Notes under the pieces: model-generated | The model's input: only the letters and a program-made list of their open reading frames with translations | Told to the model about the DNA's origin: nothing | The model's database searches: none | Position numbers and translations under genes: made by a program | Shown: positions 1-7,620 of the stretch, piece by piece | Numbering within the stretch: position 1 is the first letter of the stretch | Layout: each line of letters opens with the position of its first letter | Assembly: GCA_020441225.1 (NCBI GenBank) | Contig: JAGRMP010000440.1 | Location: 1 to 7,627 of the forward strand | Direction of reading: 5' to 3' | From: Maritimibacter sp. | GTDB taxonomy: Bacteria > Pseudomonadota > Alphaproteobacteria > Rhodobacterales > Rhodobacteraceae | Length of the DNA: 7,627 bases

Positions 1-765
<765 letters not shown>

Positions 766-767
<2 letters not shown>

Positions 768-1716
768 GTCCCGCTCGGCCAGCCGTGTGATAGCGCCAAC
801 ATTCCAGCAGATGCGCCTGTTCGAGGCCGTCGCGCGGCACGGATCGATCACCCGGGCCGCCGAGGAGGTCAATTTGACGCAGCCCTCGGTGTCGATGCAG
901 GTGCGGGCGCTGGAAGAGAAGCTGGGCCAGCCGCTCACCGAACAGATCGGCAAGAGCCTGGCCCTCACCCCGGCCGGCGAAGTGGCCCTGGCGGCGAGCC
1001 GCGACATCCTCGCCCGGCTCGCCGAAATGACCTCGGCGCTCGAGGATCTGTCCGGCGAGGTGGCGGGACGGCTCGACGTGGCGGTGGTCACAACGGCGAA
1101 GTATTTCCTGCCCAAGCTGCTCGGCAATTTCAAAAGCCGCTACCCGCGGGTGCAGCCGCGCCTCACCATCGCCAACCGCGAGACCATGCTGGCGCGGATC
1201 GCCGACAATGCCGACGATCTCTATATCATGGGCCGTCCGCCGGAAGCCGAGGCGGTAATGGCGGAACCCTTTCTCGAAAACGTCATCGTGATGGTCGCCC
1301 CACCCGGGCACCGGCTGGTGGGCCGCCGCCACGTGCCTCTGGCCCGGATCGCCGAAGAGGACATGCTACGGCGCGAGGAGGGGTCGGGCACACGGCTCGC
1401 GGTCGACGATCTGTGCCGCGCCGCGGGCGTGAAACTGTCGGCGCATATGGAGTTCGACGATCTCGAAGCGATCAAGCAGGGCGTGATCTCGGGGCTTGGG
1501 CTCGCCTACCTGCCGCTCCACGCGGTGCGGCTGGAGCTTGCGGCGGGCGAGCTCGAAATGCTCGATGTCGACGGGTTTCCGCTGAGGCGGCGCTGGTTCG
1601 CGCTGCACCGGCGCGGACGGCGGCTGTCGAACGCGGCGCAGGGGTTTCTCGACTACCTGCAGACCGAAAGCCAGGCGGCGCTCGGCGCCGAAACCGGGCC
1701 TGCGCCCGCCGCCTAG
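766..1716 (+). CDS. cbbR: LysR-type transcriptional regulator CbbR
   Basis: The product, 316 residues, is the size of LysR-family regulators. Its position directly divergent from a RuBisCO gene identifies it as CbbR, the regulator that activates cbb operons and represses itself in response to Calvin-cycle metabolites. The N-terminal winged helix-turn-helix covers about residues 12-71, with the recognition region near 28-57 (ITRAAEEVNLTQPSVSMQVR). A linker helix leads to the periplasmic-binding-protein-like effector domain, about 100-300. REEGSGTR (203-210) corresponds to the effector-loop motif usually read as REPGSGTR, and YFLPKLLGNF (113-122) is typical of CbbR. The ATG is preceded by GAGG at 755-758 with a 7-nt spacer, although this site lies in a hairpin. 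The last codons overlap the stop of the convergent VanZ gene. The effector is not deducible from sequence. Confidence 0.93.
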
Positions 1717-1737
1717 CGCCGCGCGGTACGGCGGGCG
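1703..1737. terminator. GC-rich inverted repeat across two convergent stop codons
   Basis: CGCCCGCCG (1703-1711) and CGGCGGGCG (1729-1737) are perfect 9-bp inverted arms around a 17-base loop. The loop contains CTAG (1713-1716), which holds the stop codons of both cbbR and the VanZ gene, and the palindrome CCGCGCGG (1719-1726). Because the repeat is symmetric, transcripts from either side would fold. There is no T-run on either side, so intrinsic termination is unproven. The repeat could also be a by-product of Arg/Ala-rich C-terminal codons. Confidence 0.35.
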
Positions 1738-2129
1738 GTGCGCCGGGCGATGATCACCCGGCGCAGGACCATTCCAAACACGATTCCGAGCCCGACGCCG
1801 ATGCCGTCGGCCAGGAGATCGGCCCATTCCGCCGAGCGCCCGGTATAGGGCTGGATGATTTCGATCGCCCCGCCGTAGAGCACCGCCAGGAGGCCGATCC
1901 AGGCGGTCACCCGCGGCCAGAGCGCGGCCGTCGGAAAGACCAGCCCGAAAAACGCCGCCATATGGGCGAGCTTGTCGAGGTGGATTTGGTTGCGCGGCAT
2001 CGGCGCGTCGGGCATCAGCGTCAACACCGCTATGAGGACGGCGATAATCACGGTCGATCCGAGCCAGAGCGTCCGGACATGCCGGGAGGGGCCCGGGGCG
2101 GCGGCTGCCATGGTAACGTTGGGTCTCAC
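1713..2129 (-). CDS. VanZ-family membrane protein
   Basis: This is a small inner-membrane protein of 138 residues with about four hydrophobic segments (roughly 22-39, 56-71, 75-90 and 107-123). It carries the VanZ-like signature: D52-K53-x2-H56 with a following AF, then IE (89-90), Q93, R98, and the pair D104/D108 in WADLLADGIG. VanZ itself raises teicoplanin resistance, but most relatives have no known reaction. Many sit in envelope or polysaccharide loci, which suits the neighbours here. The GTG start at 2129 is preferred because GGGAG (2135-2139) lies 5 bases ahead. The ATG at 2111 has no visible ribosome-binding site. The C-terminus is a basic tail, ARRTARRTARR. The gene lies 225 bp downstream of ugd on the same strand and overlaps cbbR convergently by 4 bases. 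The role is unknown. Confidence 0.85.
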   Translation of the reverse strand: MRPNVTMAAAAPGPSRHVRTLWLGSTVIIAVLIAVLTLMPDAPMPRNQIHLDKLAHMAAFFGLVFPTAALWPRVTAWIGLLAVLYGGAIEIIQPYTGRSAEWADLLADGIGVGLGIVFGMVLRRVIIARRTARRTARR

Positions 2130-2354
2130 GTCGTCTCCCGTCGGTTGCGCCGGTCGTCGTTTGCCGTCCTTAGGTCGATGCGCAGGGGCGGTGCAAGGAA
2201 CAGATCCGTGTGCCGTCTGTGATCCCGTACGCCTGCCTTGCGTCCCGCGGCCTCGGCGTGCGCCGGCCGACCTCGGTGCGCGCAGGCTACCCGGGTTTCG
2301 CGGCGAAGGTCAAAGCCCCGCCCGCTCGGGCACCGGCGGCTGGCGATTCCCGGC

Positions 2355-3521
2355 TCAGTCGGCACCGAACAGATCTCGGGTAAAGACCTTGTCGGCCACG
2401 TCGGCGATGTCGTCGGTCAAGCGGTTGGCGAGGATCAGCTCGGCCTCGGCCTTGAAGGCGGCGAGGTCGCGCACCACGCGGGAATTGTAGAACAGATCCT
2501 CCTTGAGCACCGGCTCGTAGACGATCACCTCGATCCCCTTCGCCTTGATCCGTTTCATGATCCCCTGGATCGACGACTGGCGGAAATTGTCCGAGCCTGC
2601 CTTCATCACCAGCCGGTAGACGCCCACCACCTTCGGCGCCCGCCCGACGATCTGCTCGGAGAGGAAATCCTTGCGCGTGCGGTTGGCATCGACGATGGCC
2701 CGGATCAGGTTCTGTGGAACTTCCTGGTAATTCGCCAGCAGCTGCTTGGTGTCCTTCGGCAGGCAATAGCCGCCGTAGCCGAAGGAGGGGTTGTTGTAGT
2801 GGCTGCCGATCCGCGGATCGAGCCCGACGCCCTCGATGATCTGGCGCGAGTTCATGCCACCGGCCATCGCGTAGCTGTCCAGCTCGTTGAAGAACGCCAC
2901 CCGCATCGCGAGGTAGGTGTTGGCGAAGAGCTTGATCGCCTCGGCCTCGTCGGCATCGGTGAAGAGGAGCGGGATATCGTCCTCGACCGCACCTTCGACC
3001 AGCAGCGCGGCGAAGGTTTCGGCCCGCTCGCTCCGTTCGCCGACGATGATCCGGCTCGGGTGCAGGTTGTCGTAGAGCGCCCTGCCCTCGCGCAGGAACT
3101 CGGGGCTGAACAGGATCCGGTCGGAGCCGGTCTCGGCGCGCATCTGGGTCACGTAGCCCACCGGGATGGTCGACTTGACCACCACGACCGCGTCCGGGTC
3201 GGTCGCCAGGACCTTGCGGATGACCCCGTCGACCGAGGACGTGTCGAAAAAGTTTTCCATCGGATTGTAATCGGTCGGCGTCGCCACGATCACGAAGGAC
3301 GCCCCGGTCACCGCCGCGTCGAGATCGGTGGTCGCCGTGAGATCGAGATCGCGGGTCGCCAGGTAGTCTTCGAGCTCCGCATCCTCGATCGGGCTCTTGC
3401 GGGCGTTGACCATGTCGACACGACCTTGGGTGATGTCGACCGCCACCACCGTGTGGTTCTGTGCCAGCAACACGGCGTTCGAAAGGCCCACATAGCCCAG
3501 ACCCACAACGGCGATTTTCAT
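2355..3521 (-). CDS. ugd: UDP-glucose 6-dehydrogenase
   Basis: This cytoplasmic enzyme oxidises UDP-glucose with two NAD+ to UDP-glucuronate, a precursor for acidic exopolysaccharide, capsule or lipid A sugars. The product has 388 residues, the same length as E. coli Ugd as I recall it, and aligns with that sequence from memory without gaps. The Rossmann NAD site is GLGYVG (7-12). Catalytic residues are T118, E141 and E145 (in SPEFLREG), K197 and N201 (in [12 protein letters not shown]), and nucleophile C253 with D257 in [13 protein letters not shown]. The ATG at 3519-3521 begins [12 protein letters not shown] and has GGTGGAG (3529-3535) 7 bases upstream. The frame stays open for 41 further codons upstream, but these show no family similarity. 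Position 71 is valine, where E. coli has the Wzc-phosphorylated tyrosine. After the stop, a short hairpin GCCCG/CGGGC (2331-2320) precedes only three T residues, so it is a weak terminator at best. Confidence 0.96.
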   Translation of the reverse strand: MKIAVVGLGYVGLSNAVLLAQNHTVVAVDITQGRVDMVNARKSPIEDAELEDYLATRDLDLTATTDLDAAVTGASFVIVATPTDYNPMENFFDTSSVDGVIRKVLATDPDAVVVVKSTIPVGYVTQMRAETGSDRILFSPEFLREGRALYDNLHPSRIIVGERSERAETFAALLVEGAVEDDIPLLFTDADEAEAIKLFANTYLAMRVAFFNELDSYAMAGGMNSRQIIEGVGLDPRIGSHYNNPSFGYGGYCLPKDTKQLLANYQEVPQNLIRAIVDANRTRKDFLSEQIVGRAPKVVGVYRLVMKAGSDNFRQSSIQGIMKRIKAKGIEVIVYEPVLKEDLFYNSRVVRDLAAFKAEAELILANRLTDDIADVADKVFTRDLFGAD

Positions 3522-3660
3522 CTCTACTCTCCACCTGATGCTGCGCCCGCCCCGGGGGCGGTCCGTTGGCACCGGCTGTATAGGCGGATTTGGGCGGTAG
3601 TAAAACGCCGGAAAGGCCACGCTGTGGCAAGGATCTGTCGCCAAACCGGAAACACCCGGG

Positions 3661-3676
3661 CCGCGCGTCGCCGCGG
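3661..3676 (-). terminator. Short GC hairpin after the PqqD/HprK-like gene
   Basis: CCGCG (3661-3665) and CGCGG (3672-3676) are inverted repeats with a 6-base loop, starting 14 bases after the stop codon of the minus-strand gene. The following minus-strand bases are only modestly T-rich (CCCGGGTGTTT). It might attenuate read-through into ugd but is not a convincing intrinsic terminator. In the rest of the 169-bp gap up to ugd I see no good promoter, only weak boxes. Confidence 0.25.
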
Positions 3677-3690
3677 TCGGCTCTGTCGGC

Positions 3691-4863
3691 TCAACCCGCC
3701 ACCAGCGCCCGGCATTCGTTGCACGCGAAGGCGCTGTCGCGGTAGGTGAGCCGCCAGCTCGGACGGTTTTCGAGCGCGGCCAGCAACGGCGCGATCGACC
3801 GGGTGGTGCGCGAGACGCGGCTGCCGGTCTGGATCAGCTCGCGCAGCGCCGCTTCCGGCGTGAGCCGCACGCGCATATTCTCGGCATCGGGCGCATAGCT
3901 TGGAAAGACAAAGGCGGCGAGATCGAGCGCCGTGCCCACCGGGACCCGTGGCGCTGTGCGATCCCCGCCCGCCTCGGCGCCCGCGACCTCGACGAACGCC
4001 CGCAGCTCGGGCAGCGCCGCCGCGCCCGGCTTGAGATTGGGCCGGGTCGGGAAGGCGAACAGCCTGTGCCCTTCGGTCGCGAGCGCGACGTGATCGTCGG
4101 CGGCCTGCACCGCACCCTCTCCGACCAGCACCGTCGCAAGGGTCGATTTGCCGCTGCCGCTCGCCCCGGAAAAGATCAGCGCCCGCCCCGCGAGCGAAAC
4201 GGCGCTGGCATGCAGCTGGGCCGCCACCCGCTCCGGGCCGATGAGACCGTCCATGATCTCGCGCAGGAGGTGGAACCGGGTCAACTCGTAGCTCGCCACA
4301 CCCCAGACCGGCGCGCCGTTGCGAAACACCCCGTAGCCCGCACCCGCCTGCAGCACGTCGAGGCGCAGCGGCCGGCCGGACGCAAACGGGCGCTCCTGTT
4401 CCAGCCCGAGCGGCGCAAGCGCCCGGTCGAGGTCCTCGACCAGGGTTGCGTCTTCGCTCGCGACGGTCACCGCGCGCGCGTCGAGGCTCAGATGCCGGGT
4501 CGTGCCTGCGGCGACCGGCCGGTAGGGCGCTGCCGTCGGGAACGGCCGCTGGGCGGTCAGAAATATCCCGTCCGCGCTCCAGCGGGCCAGCGTCGCTTCG
4601 ACAGCGCCCCGCACCGCCGCTTCTGGCTGGTCCAAGGTCGCGGCGATGGTCCGGACCACGGCCGCGGCGTCCGGCGTGGCACGCAGGTGGTCGATCAACA
4701 TCGCGCCGAACGCATTTGTTGCGACCATCGCCCCGCTTTCGCGGTTGTGCGCGATCACGCTGTCACCGAGCGGCAGACATTCGACATGCGCAAGGGCGCC
4801 GGCGAAGGCCGCGCCGGACGGGTCTGCGGGGGTTACCATCCGCGACCGCGCGACCCGGGCCAC
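3691..4863 (-). CDS. PqqD-like domain fused to HPr-kinase-like P-loop protein
   Basis: This 390-residue protein (GTG start) is predicted to be cytoplasmic and to bind ATP. Residues about 30-103 resemble PqqD: a small beta-hairpin stretch ([16 protein letters not shown]), then helices around [13 protein letters not shown] and [10 protein letters not shown]. PqqD folds bind leader peptides in RiPP pathways. After a poorly conserved middle part, residues about 217-373 resemble the HprK C-terminal kinase fold. They show LHASAV with H218, Walker [10 protein letters not shown] (233-241, K239), and AADDH with D256-D257 at the usual acidic position. The C-terminus ends with C381-x2-C384. HprK-related kinases paired with PqqD-like proteins are known as an uncharacterised group, and I infer membership. 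The substrate is unknown. The start at 4863 is chosen because GGGAGG (4872-4877) lies 8 bases ahead. The ATG at 4839 is the alternative. The frame also extends upstream to 5004 without family-like sequence. The gene is divergent from the BY-kinase and upstream of ugd. Confidence 0.82.
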   Translation of the reverse strand: MARVARSRMVTPADPSGAAFAGALAHVECLPLGDSVIAHNRESGAMVATNAFGAMLIDHLRATPDAAAVVRTIAATLDQPEAAVRGAVEATLARWSADGIFLTAQRPFPTAAPYRPVAAGTTRHLSLDARAVTVASEDATLVEDLDRALAPLGLEQERPFASGRPLRLDVLQAGAGYGVFRNGAPVWGVASYELTRFHLLREIMDGLIGPERVAAQLHASAVSLAGRALIFSGASGSGKSTLATVLVGEGAVQAADDHVALATEGHRLFAFPTRPNLKPGAAALPELRAFVEVAGAEAGGDRTAPRVPVGTALDLAAFVFPSYAPDAENMRVRLTPEAALRELIQTGSRVSRTTRSIAPLLAALENRPSWRLTYRDSAFACNECRALVAG

Positions 4864-4904
4864 GCGGCGCGCCTCCCGAGCAAGCGGAAGATCCGGTTGG
4901 GCAT

Positions 4905-4924
4905 GGGCCGGTAAGGGGCCGGTA
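4905..4924. repeat. Two-copy direct repeat, 11-bp period
   Basis: GGGCCGGTA occurs at 4905-4913 and again at 4916-4924, followed by a partial third copy GGGCC at 4926-4930. The period is close to one helical turn. It lies 42-61 bases upstream of the leftward GTG start, where a regulator could bind. No function is known. Confidence 0.5.
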
Positions 4925-5180
4925 CGGGCCTGTCGCTCGAAACCACGTCTCACGCTCCGACTTCGGCCCGGACGGCAGGCCCTGCGCGGCGACTGTACCG
5001 GCAATTCCCGCGCAGCTCAATCCAACGGCGATTCGCCAGGCACCGGTGGCGCAGGCCTCTTTACGCCGCACAACCGCCGCCCCGTGCGGGCATTTCCCGG
5101 CGTCGGCTCAGGCCCCGGGCCCGTCCAACCCCTTGGAACATGGGGGCTGCGACATCGTCCCATGGATCCCGCCGCCGCCT

Positions 5181-5221
5181 TTGTTTCGCCGTTTTTGTTT
5201 TGGATAAAGTGTTGACGTTAA
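5181..5221 (+). promoter_or_regulatory. Possible promoter and dyad upstream of the BY-kinase gene
   Basis: A T-rich island interrupts the GC-rich sequence. TTGTTT (5181-5186), 16 bp, then GATAAA (5203-5208, 4 of 6 to the -10 consensus) is a reasonable promoter. It would start near 5215, leaving a leader of about 70 bases. Just after it, TTGACGTTAA (5212-5221) is an imperfect palindrome centred on ACGT and could be an operator at the start site. TTTGTTT is repeated at 5180-5186 and 5194-5200. Confidence 0.35.
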
Positions 5222-5286
5222 AGCGGCATTGTTTCCCACGAACCGCACTGGGCAGCAGACGAACCGAGGAACGGGCAGGCACTGAG

Positions 5287-7470
5287 ATGAGACGAGAAGC
5301 GCCCCTGATAGGCGAACCGGTCGAAGTATTCAACATCGAGAGGCCACGGGAGGACGAGATCGATGTGCTCAGTCTTGTCCGCGCCCTGTGGCGCGGCAAA
5401 CTGTGGATCGTACTCGCGGTTCTGATCGCCCTGGGCTGGGGATGGTACCGGGCGAATATCGCCGCGGTGCCGCTCTACACCGCCCAGACGGTCGTCGCGA
5501 TGGAAACGCGCGACGAAAACGTCCTCGACCTCGCAGGCGTGGTGACCGGCCTGCCGGGAACGCTCGGCACGATCAACACCGAACTTGGCGTGTTGCGCTC
5601 GCGCGGCCTGGTCGAAAAGCTCGTCGTCGCGCTCGACCTCGCGGCCGACCCGGACTTTGCGCCGCGCCCGCTTGCGGTGCCGGAGGATGGCGCGGCCACG
5701 CCCGGGACCGCCGCCGAGATCACCGCCGAAACCGGACCCGAAACCGGCACCGTGACCGATGCGCTGGCCCGCGATGCGGCGGCCGGCGACACGACGGCCC
5801 GCAGACGCCTCGACGCGGTGATCGACCGGGTGCTGTCGCGGCTCTGGGTGGGCGTCGTACCCGACAGCTATCTGTTCCAGATCGCAGCGACGACGGCCAA
5901 CGCGGAAAAATCGGCACTGATCGCCAATACCCACGCGCGGCTCTACATCGAAGACCAGATCGAAGTGAAATACCGCGCGACCGAACAGGCCACCGCCTGG
6001 CTCACCGACCGGCTCGGCACGCTGCAGACCGAGCTGGAAGAGGCCGAAAGCGCGGTCGAAGCCTTTGCCACCGAAAACCGCATCACCCGGTCGGAAGACC
6101 TCGAACTCATGAACCAGCGGGTTGACGACGCCCGCGACAGGCTGGCCGAGCTGGAAACCCGCACCGCCACGTTGACGGCCCGGCGCGACGCGCTCGACGC
6201 CGCCGCCGCCGCCCGCGACTGGGCCGCGGCGATGGCCGTGGCCGGCGATCCGACGTTGGACCGGTTGATCGAGCGCGGCGCGAGCGACGGCGATATTGCC
6301 GAACGCCTCGACATTGCGCGCGCGCGGCTCGACGTGAGCCAGGCCCGCGCCGCCGAACAGCGCGCCACGCTTGAAGAATCGATCGACGTGCTGCGTGCGG
6401 ATTACGCCCGCCAGTCCGACAACCTCGTCGCCTACCAGCAGCTCGAACGCGAGGTCATGGCCTCGCGCACGATCTACGAATATTTCCTCGGGCGGCTCAA
6501 GGAGCTGTCCGCCCAACAGGGCAACCTGCGCGCCGACAGCCGGATCGTCTCGCCGGCAGCCGTTCCGGCAAGCCCCTCCTCTCCCGTCAAGATGCGTATT
6601 TACACCGTGATGCTGTTCATCGGCCTGGTCGTCGGCGCCGGGATCGTCCTGCCCTGGGAGCTGCTCCACACCGGGCTGCGCACCGGGCCGGAACTTGAAG
6701 CGGCGACGGGACGCCCGGTGATGGGGCAGATCCCGCTCGTCCCGCGCAGCGAAAAGCGCGAGGTGCTGAGCTATTTCGTCGACAAGCCGACCTCGATGGC
6801 GGCCGAAGCGGTGCGCAACCTGCGCACCTCGATCGTGATGTCGAATGTCGATCAGGCGCCCCAGGTCATCATGCTGACCTCGTCCCTGCCCGACGAGGGC
6901 AAGACGACCACCGCGATCGCCTTGGCGCAGAACTTCACCGGGCTGGGCAAACGGGTGCTGTTGATCGAGGGCGACATCCGCCACCGGGTGTTCCGCGACT
7001 ATCTCGATCTGAAAAAGACCAAGGGCCTGCTCGCGGTGCTCTCCGGTCAGCTCGAGCTTTCGCAGGCTGTCGAGCGCAACTACCTGATCGACGCCGACGT
7101 CCTGGTCGGCGAGCGTGCGGCGATGAATGCGGCCGACGTGTTTTCCTCGGCCCGGTTCCGCAATCTGATCGCCGAGGCGCGCCGCGCCTACGACGTCGTC
7201 ATCATCGACACCCCGCCGGTGCTGCTCGTGCCCGACGCCCGGGTGGTGGCGAAACTCGCCGACGCGGTGATCTACGCGGTCGAATGGAACGCGACTTCGA
7301 AACGCGACGTCACCGCCGGGCTGCGGCTGATGAGCGATGGCGGCATCCGCGTGACCGGGCTCGCGCTCACCCGGATCAATGTCAGGAAACTCAAGCGGTA
7401 CGGCGAGACCATCGGCTACGGATCCTACAGCACGCACGGGAAATACAGCGCGACCTATCACGAGGTCTGA
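5287..7470 (+). CDS. Wzc/ExoP-type tyrosine kinase and polysaccharide co-polymerase
   Basis: This 727-residue inner-membrane protein controls chain length and export of an exopolysaccharide or capsule by cycles of tyrosine autophosphorylation. A cytoplasmic N-terminus is followed by TM1 (about 39-54). The periplasmic Wzz-like domain, including helical stretches at about 245-310 and 335-415, leads to the proline-rich motif at 423-433 and TM2 (about 438-456). The cytoplasmic BY-kinase domain has Walker A SSLPDEGKTT (532-541, K539), Walker A' VLLIEGDIR (557-565) and Walker B VVIIDTPP (637-644, D641). The C-terminal tyrosine cluster is Y705, Y711, Y714, Y720 and Y724. The first acidic residue of Walker A' is Glu561 rather than Asp. 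The ATG at 5287 has only a weak AGG (5277-5279) 7 bases ahead. It is preferred to the in-frame ATG at 5140 because those 49 extra codons are unlike the family. An acidic, Ala/Thr/Gly-rich stretch lies at about 121-172. Ugd nearby supports a role in uronic-acid polymer synthesis. Confidence 0.93.
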   Translation: MRREAPLIGEPVEVFNIERPREDEIDVLSLVRALWRGKLWIVLAVLIALGWGWYRANIAAVPLYTAQTVVAMETRDENVLDLAGVVTGLPGTLGTINTELGVLRSRGLVEKLVVALDLAADPDFAPRPLAVPEDGAATPGTAAEITAETGPETGTVTDALARDAAAGDTTARRRLDAVIDRVLSRLWVGVVPDSYLFQIAATTANAEKSALIANTHARLYIEDQIEVKYRATEQATAWLTDRLGTLQTELEEAESAVEAFATENRITRSEDLELMNQRVDDARDRLAELETRTATLTARRDALDAAAAARDWAAAMAVAGDPTLDRLIERGASDGDIAERLDIARARLDVSQARAAEQRATLEESIDVLRADYARQSDNLVAYQQLEREVMASRTIYEYFLGRLKELSAQQGNLRADSRIVSPAAVPASPSSPVKMRIYTVMLFIGLVVGAGIVLPWELLHTGLRTGPELEAATGRPVMGQIPLVPRSEKREVLSYFVDKPTSMAAEAVRNLRTSIVMSNVDQAPQVIMLTSSLPDEGKTTTAIALAQNFTGLGKRVLLIEGDIRHRVFRDYLDLKKTKGLLAVLSGQLELSQAVERNYLIDADVLVGERAAMNAADVFSSARFRNLIAEARRAYDVVIIDTPPVLLVPDARVVAKLADAVIYAVEWNATSKRDVTAGLRLMSDGGIRVTGLALTRINVRKLKRYGETIGYGSYSTHGKYSATYHEV

Positions 7471-7528
7471 TCCGGGACCGGCTCGGAAACGCCGGCTCGG
7501 GCCATCCCGCCGCACCTGCGCGCGCCCT

Positions 7529-7550
7529 GCCCCGGATCGCCGCCCGGGGC
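7529..7550 (+). terminator. GC stem-loop after the BY-kinase gene
   Basis: GCCCCGG (7529-7535) and CCGGGGC (7544-7550) are perfect 7-bp inverted arms around an 8-base loop, 58 bases after the stop codon. No T-run follows, so if it ends transcription it is not a classical intrinsic terminator. Between the stop and this stem, CCGGCTCGG occurs twice (7478-7486 and 7492-7500) as a direct repeat. Confidence 0.35.
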
Positions 7551-7593
7551 CCTTGGCCATTCCACACGTTATGCGCGTATGCTGTGTTTCTTC

Positions 7594-7620
7594 TGCACGT
7601 TCCGGTTCATTTGTCGTGCA
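7594..7620. repeat. Inverted repeat TGCACG-N15-CGTGCA at the window end
   Basis: TGCACG (7594-7599) and CGTGCA (7615-7620) are perfect arms with a 15-base interval, followed by an A-run. The region from about 7560 is clearly richer in A+T than the coding DNA, which suggests the control region of a gene beyond the window. It could be an operator for that gene. The A-run is on the wrong side for a rightward terminator. Confidence 0.35.

Larger units (their letters stand above)
4864..5286. other. 423-bp divergent intergenic region
   Basis: This stretch separates the starts of the PqqD/HprK-like gene (leftward) and the BY-kinase gene (rightward). Open frames cross it on both strands, but none has a clear ribosome-binding site with family-like sequence. 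It contains GGGAGG (4872-4877), which sets the leftward start, a two-copy 11-bp repeat (4905-4924), and a T-rich island (5180-5222) with a possible rightward promoter. The middle, about 4930-5175, is GC-rich and I see nothing definite in it. Confidence 0.7.

Noticed and set aside
1413..2222. Plus-strand frame of 269 codons spanning the cbbR end and the VanZ gene
   Set aside because: It overlaps two well-supported genes, and its product is Arg/Gly-rich with no domain.
2130..2354. Gap between ugd and the VanZ gene, examined for a small gene or RNA
   Set aside because: A minus-strand frame (2126-2365) has no family-like sequence. I see only a weak short hairpin after ugd and the VanZ ribosome-binding site.
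2287..3630. Second long minus-strand frame overlapping ugd
   Set aside because: The product is dominated by Arg, Gly and Pro and is a frame shadow of ugd.
3522..3644. N-terminal extension of Ugd to the upstream in-frame start at 3644
   Set aside because: The canonical [12 protein letters not shown] start at 3521 has a strong ribosome-binding site (GGTGGAG, 3529-3535).
2238..3749. Plus-strand open frame of about 500 codons opposite ugd
   Set aside because: It is antisense to an unmistakable ugd. The His/Arg/Val-rich product has no motif and the frame ignores gene boundaries.
4763..5071. Minus-strand frame (GTG start, 102 codons) with a signal-peptide-like N-terminus and several cysteines, considered as a secreted protein or peptide precursor for the PqqD domain
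   Set aside because: There is no proper ribosome-binding site, it overlaps the PqqD/HprK-like gene by about 100 bases in another frame, and the composition is that of random GC-rich DNA. Conservation in relatives would be needed to revive it.
5140..5286. N-terminal extension of the BY-kinase to the ATG at 5140
   Set aside because: The extra 49 residues do not resemble the family, and the extension would run across the T-rich probable promoter. The start at 5287 gives a normal-length protein.
5218..7560. Minus-strand open frame of about 780 codons opposite the BY-kinase gene
   Set aside because: It is a mirror frame of a GC-rich gene. Its product is rich in Arg, Gly, His and Val with no domain, while the plus strand encodes a complete recognised protein.
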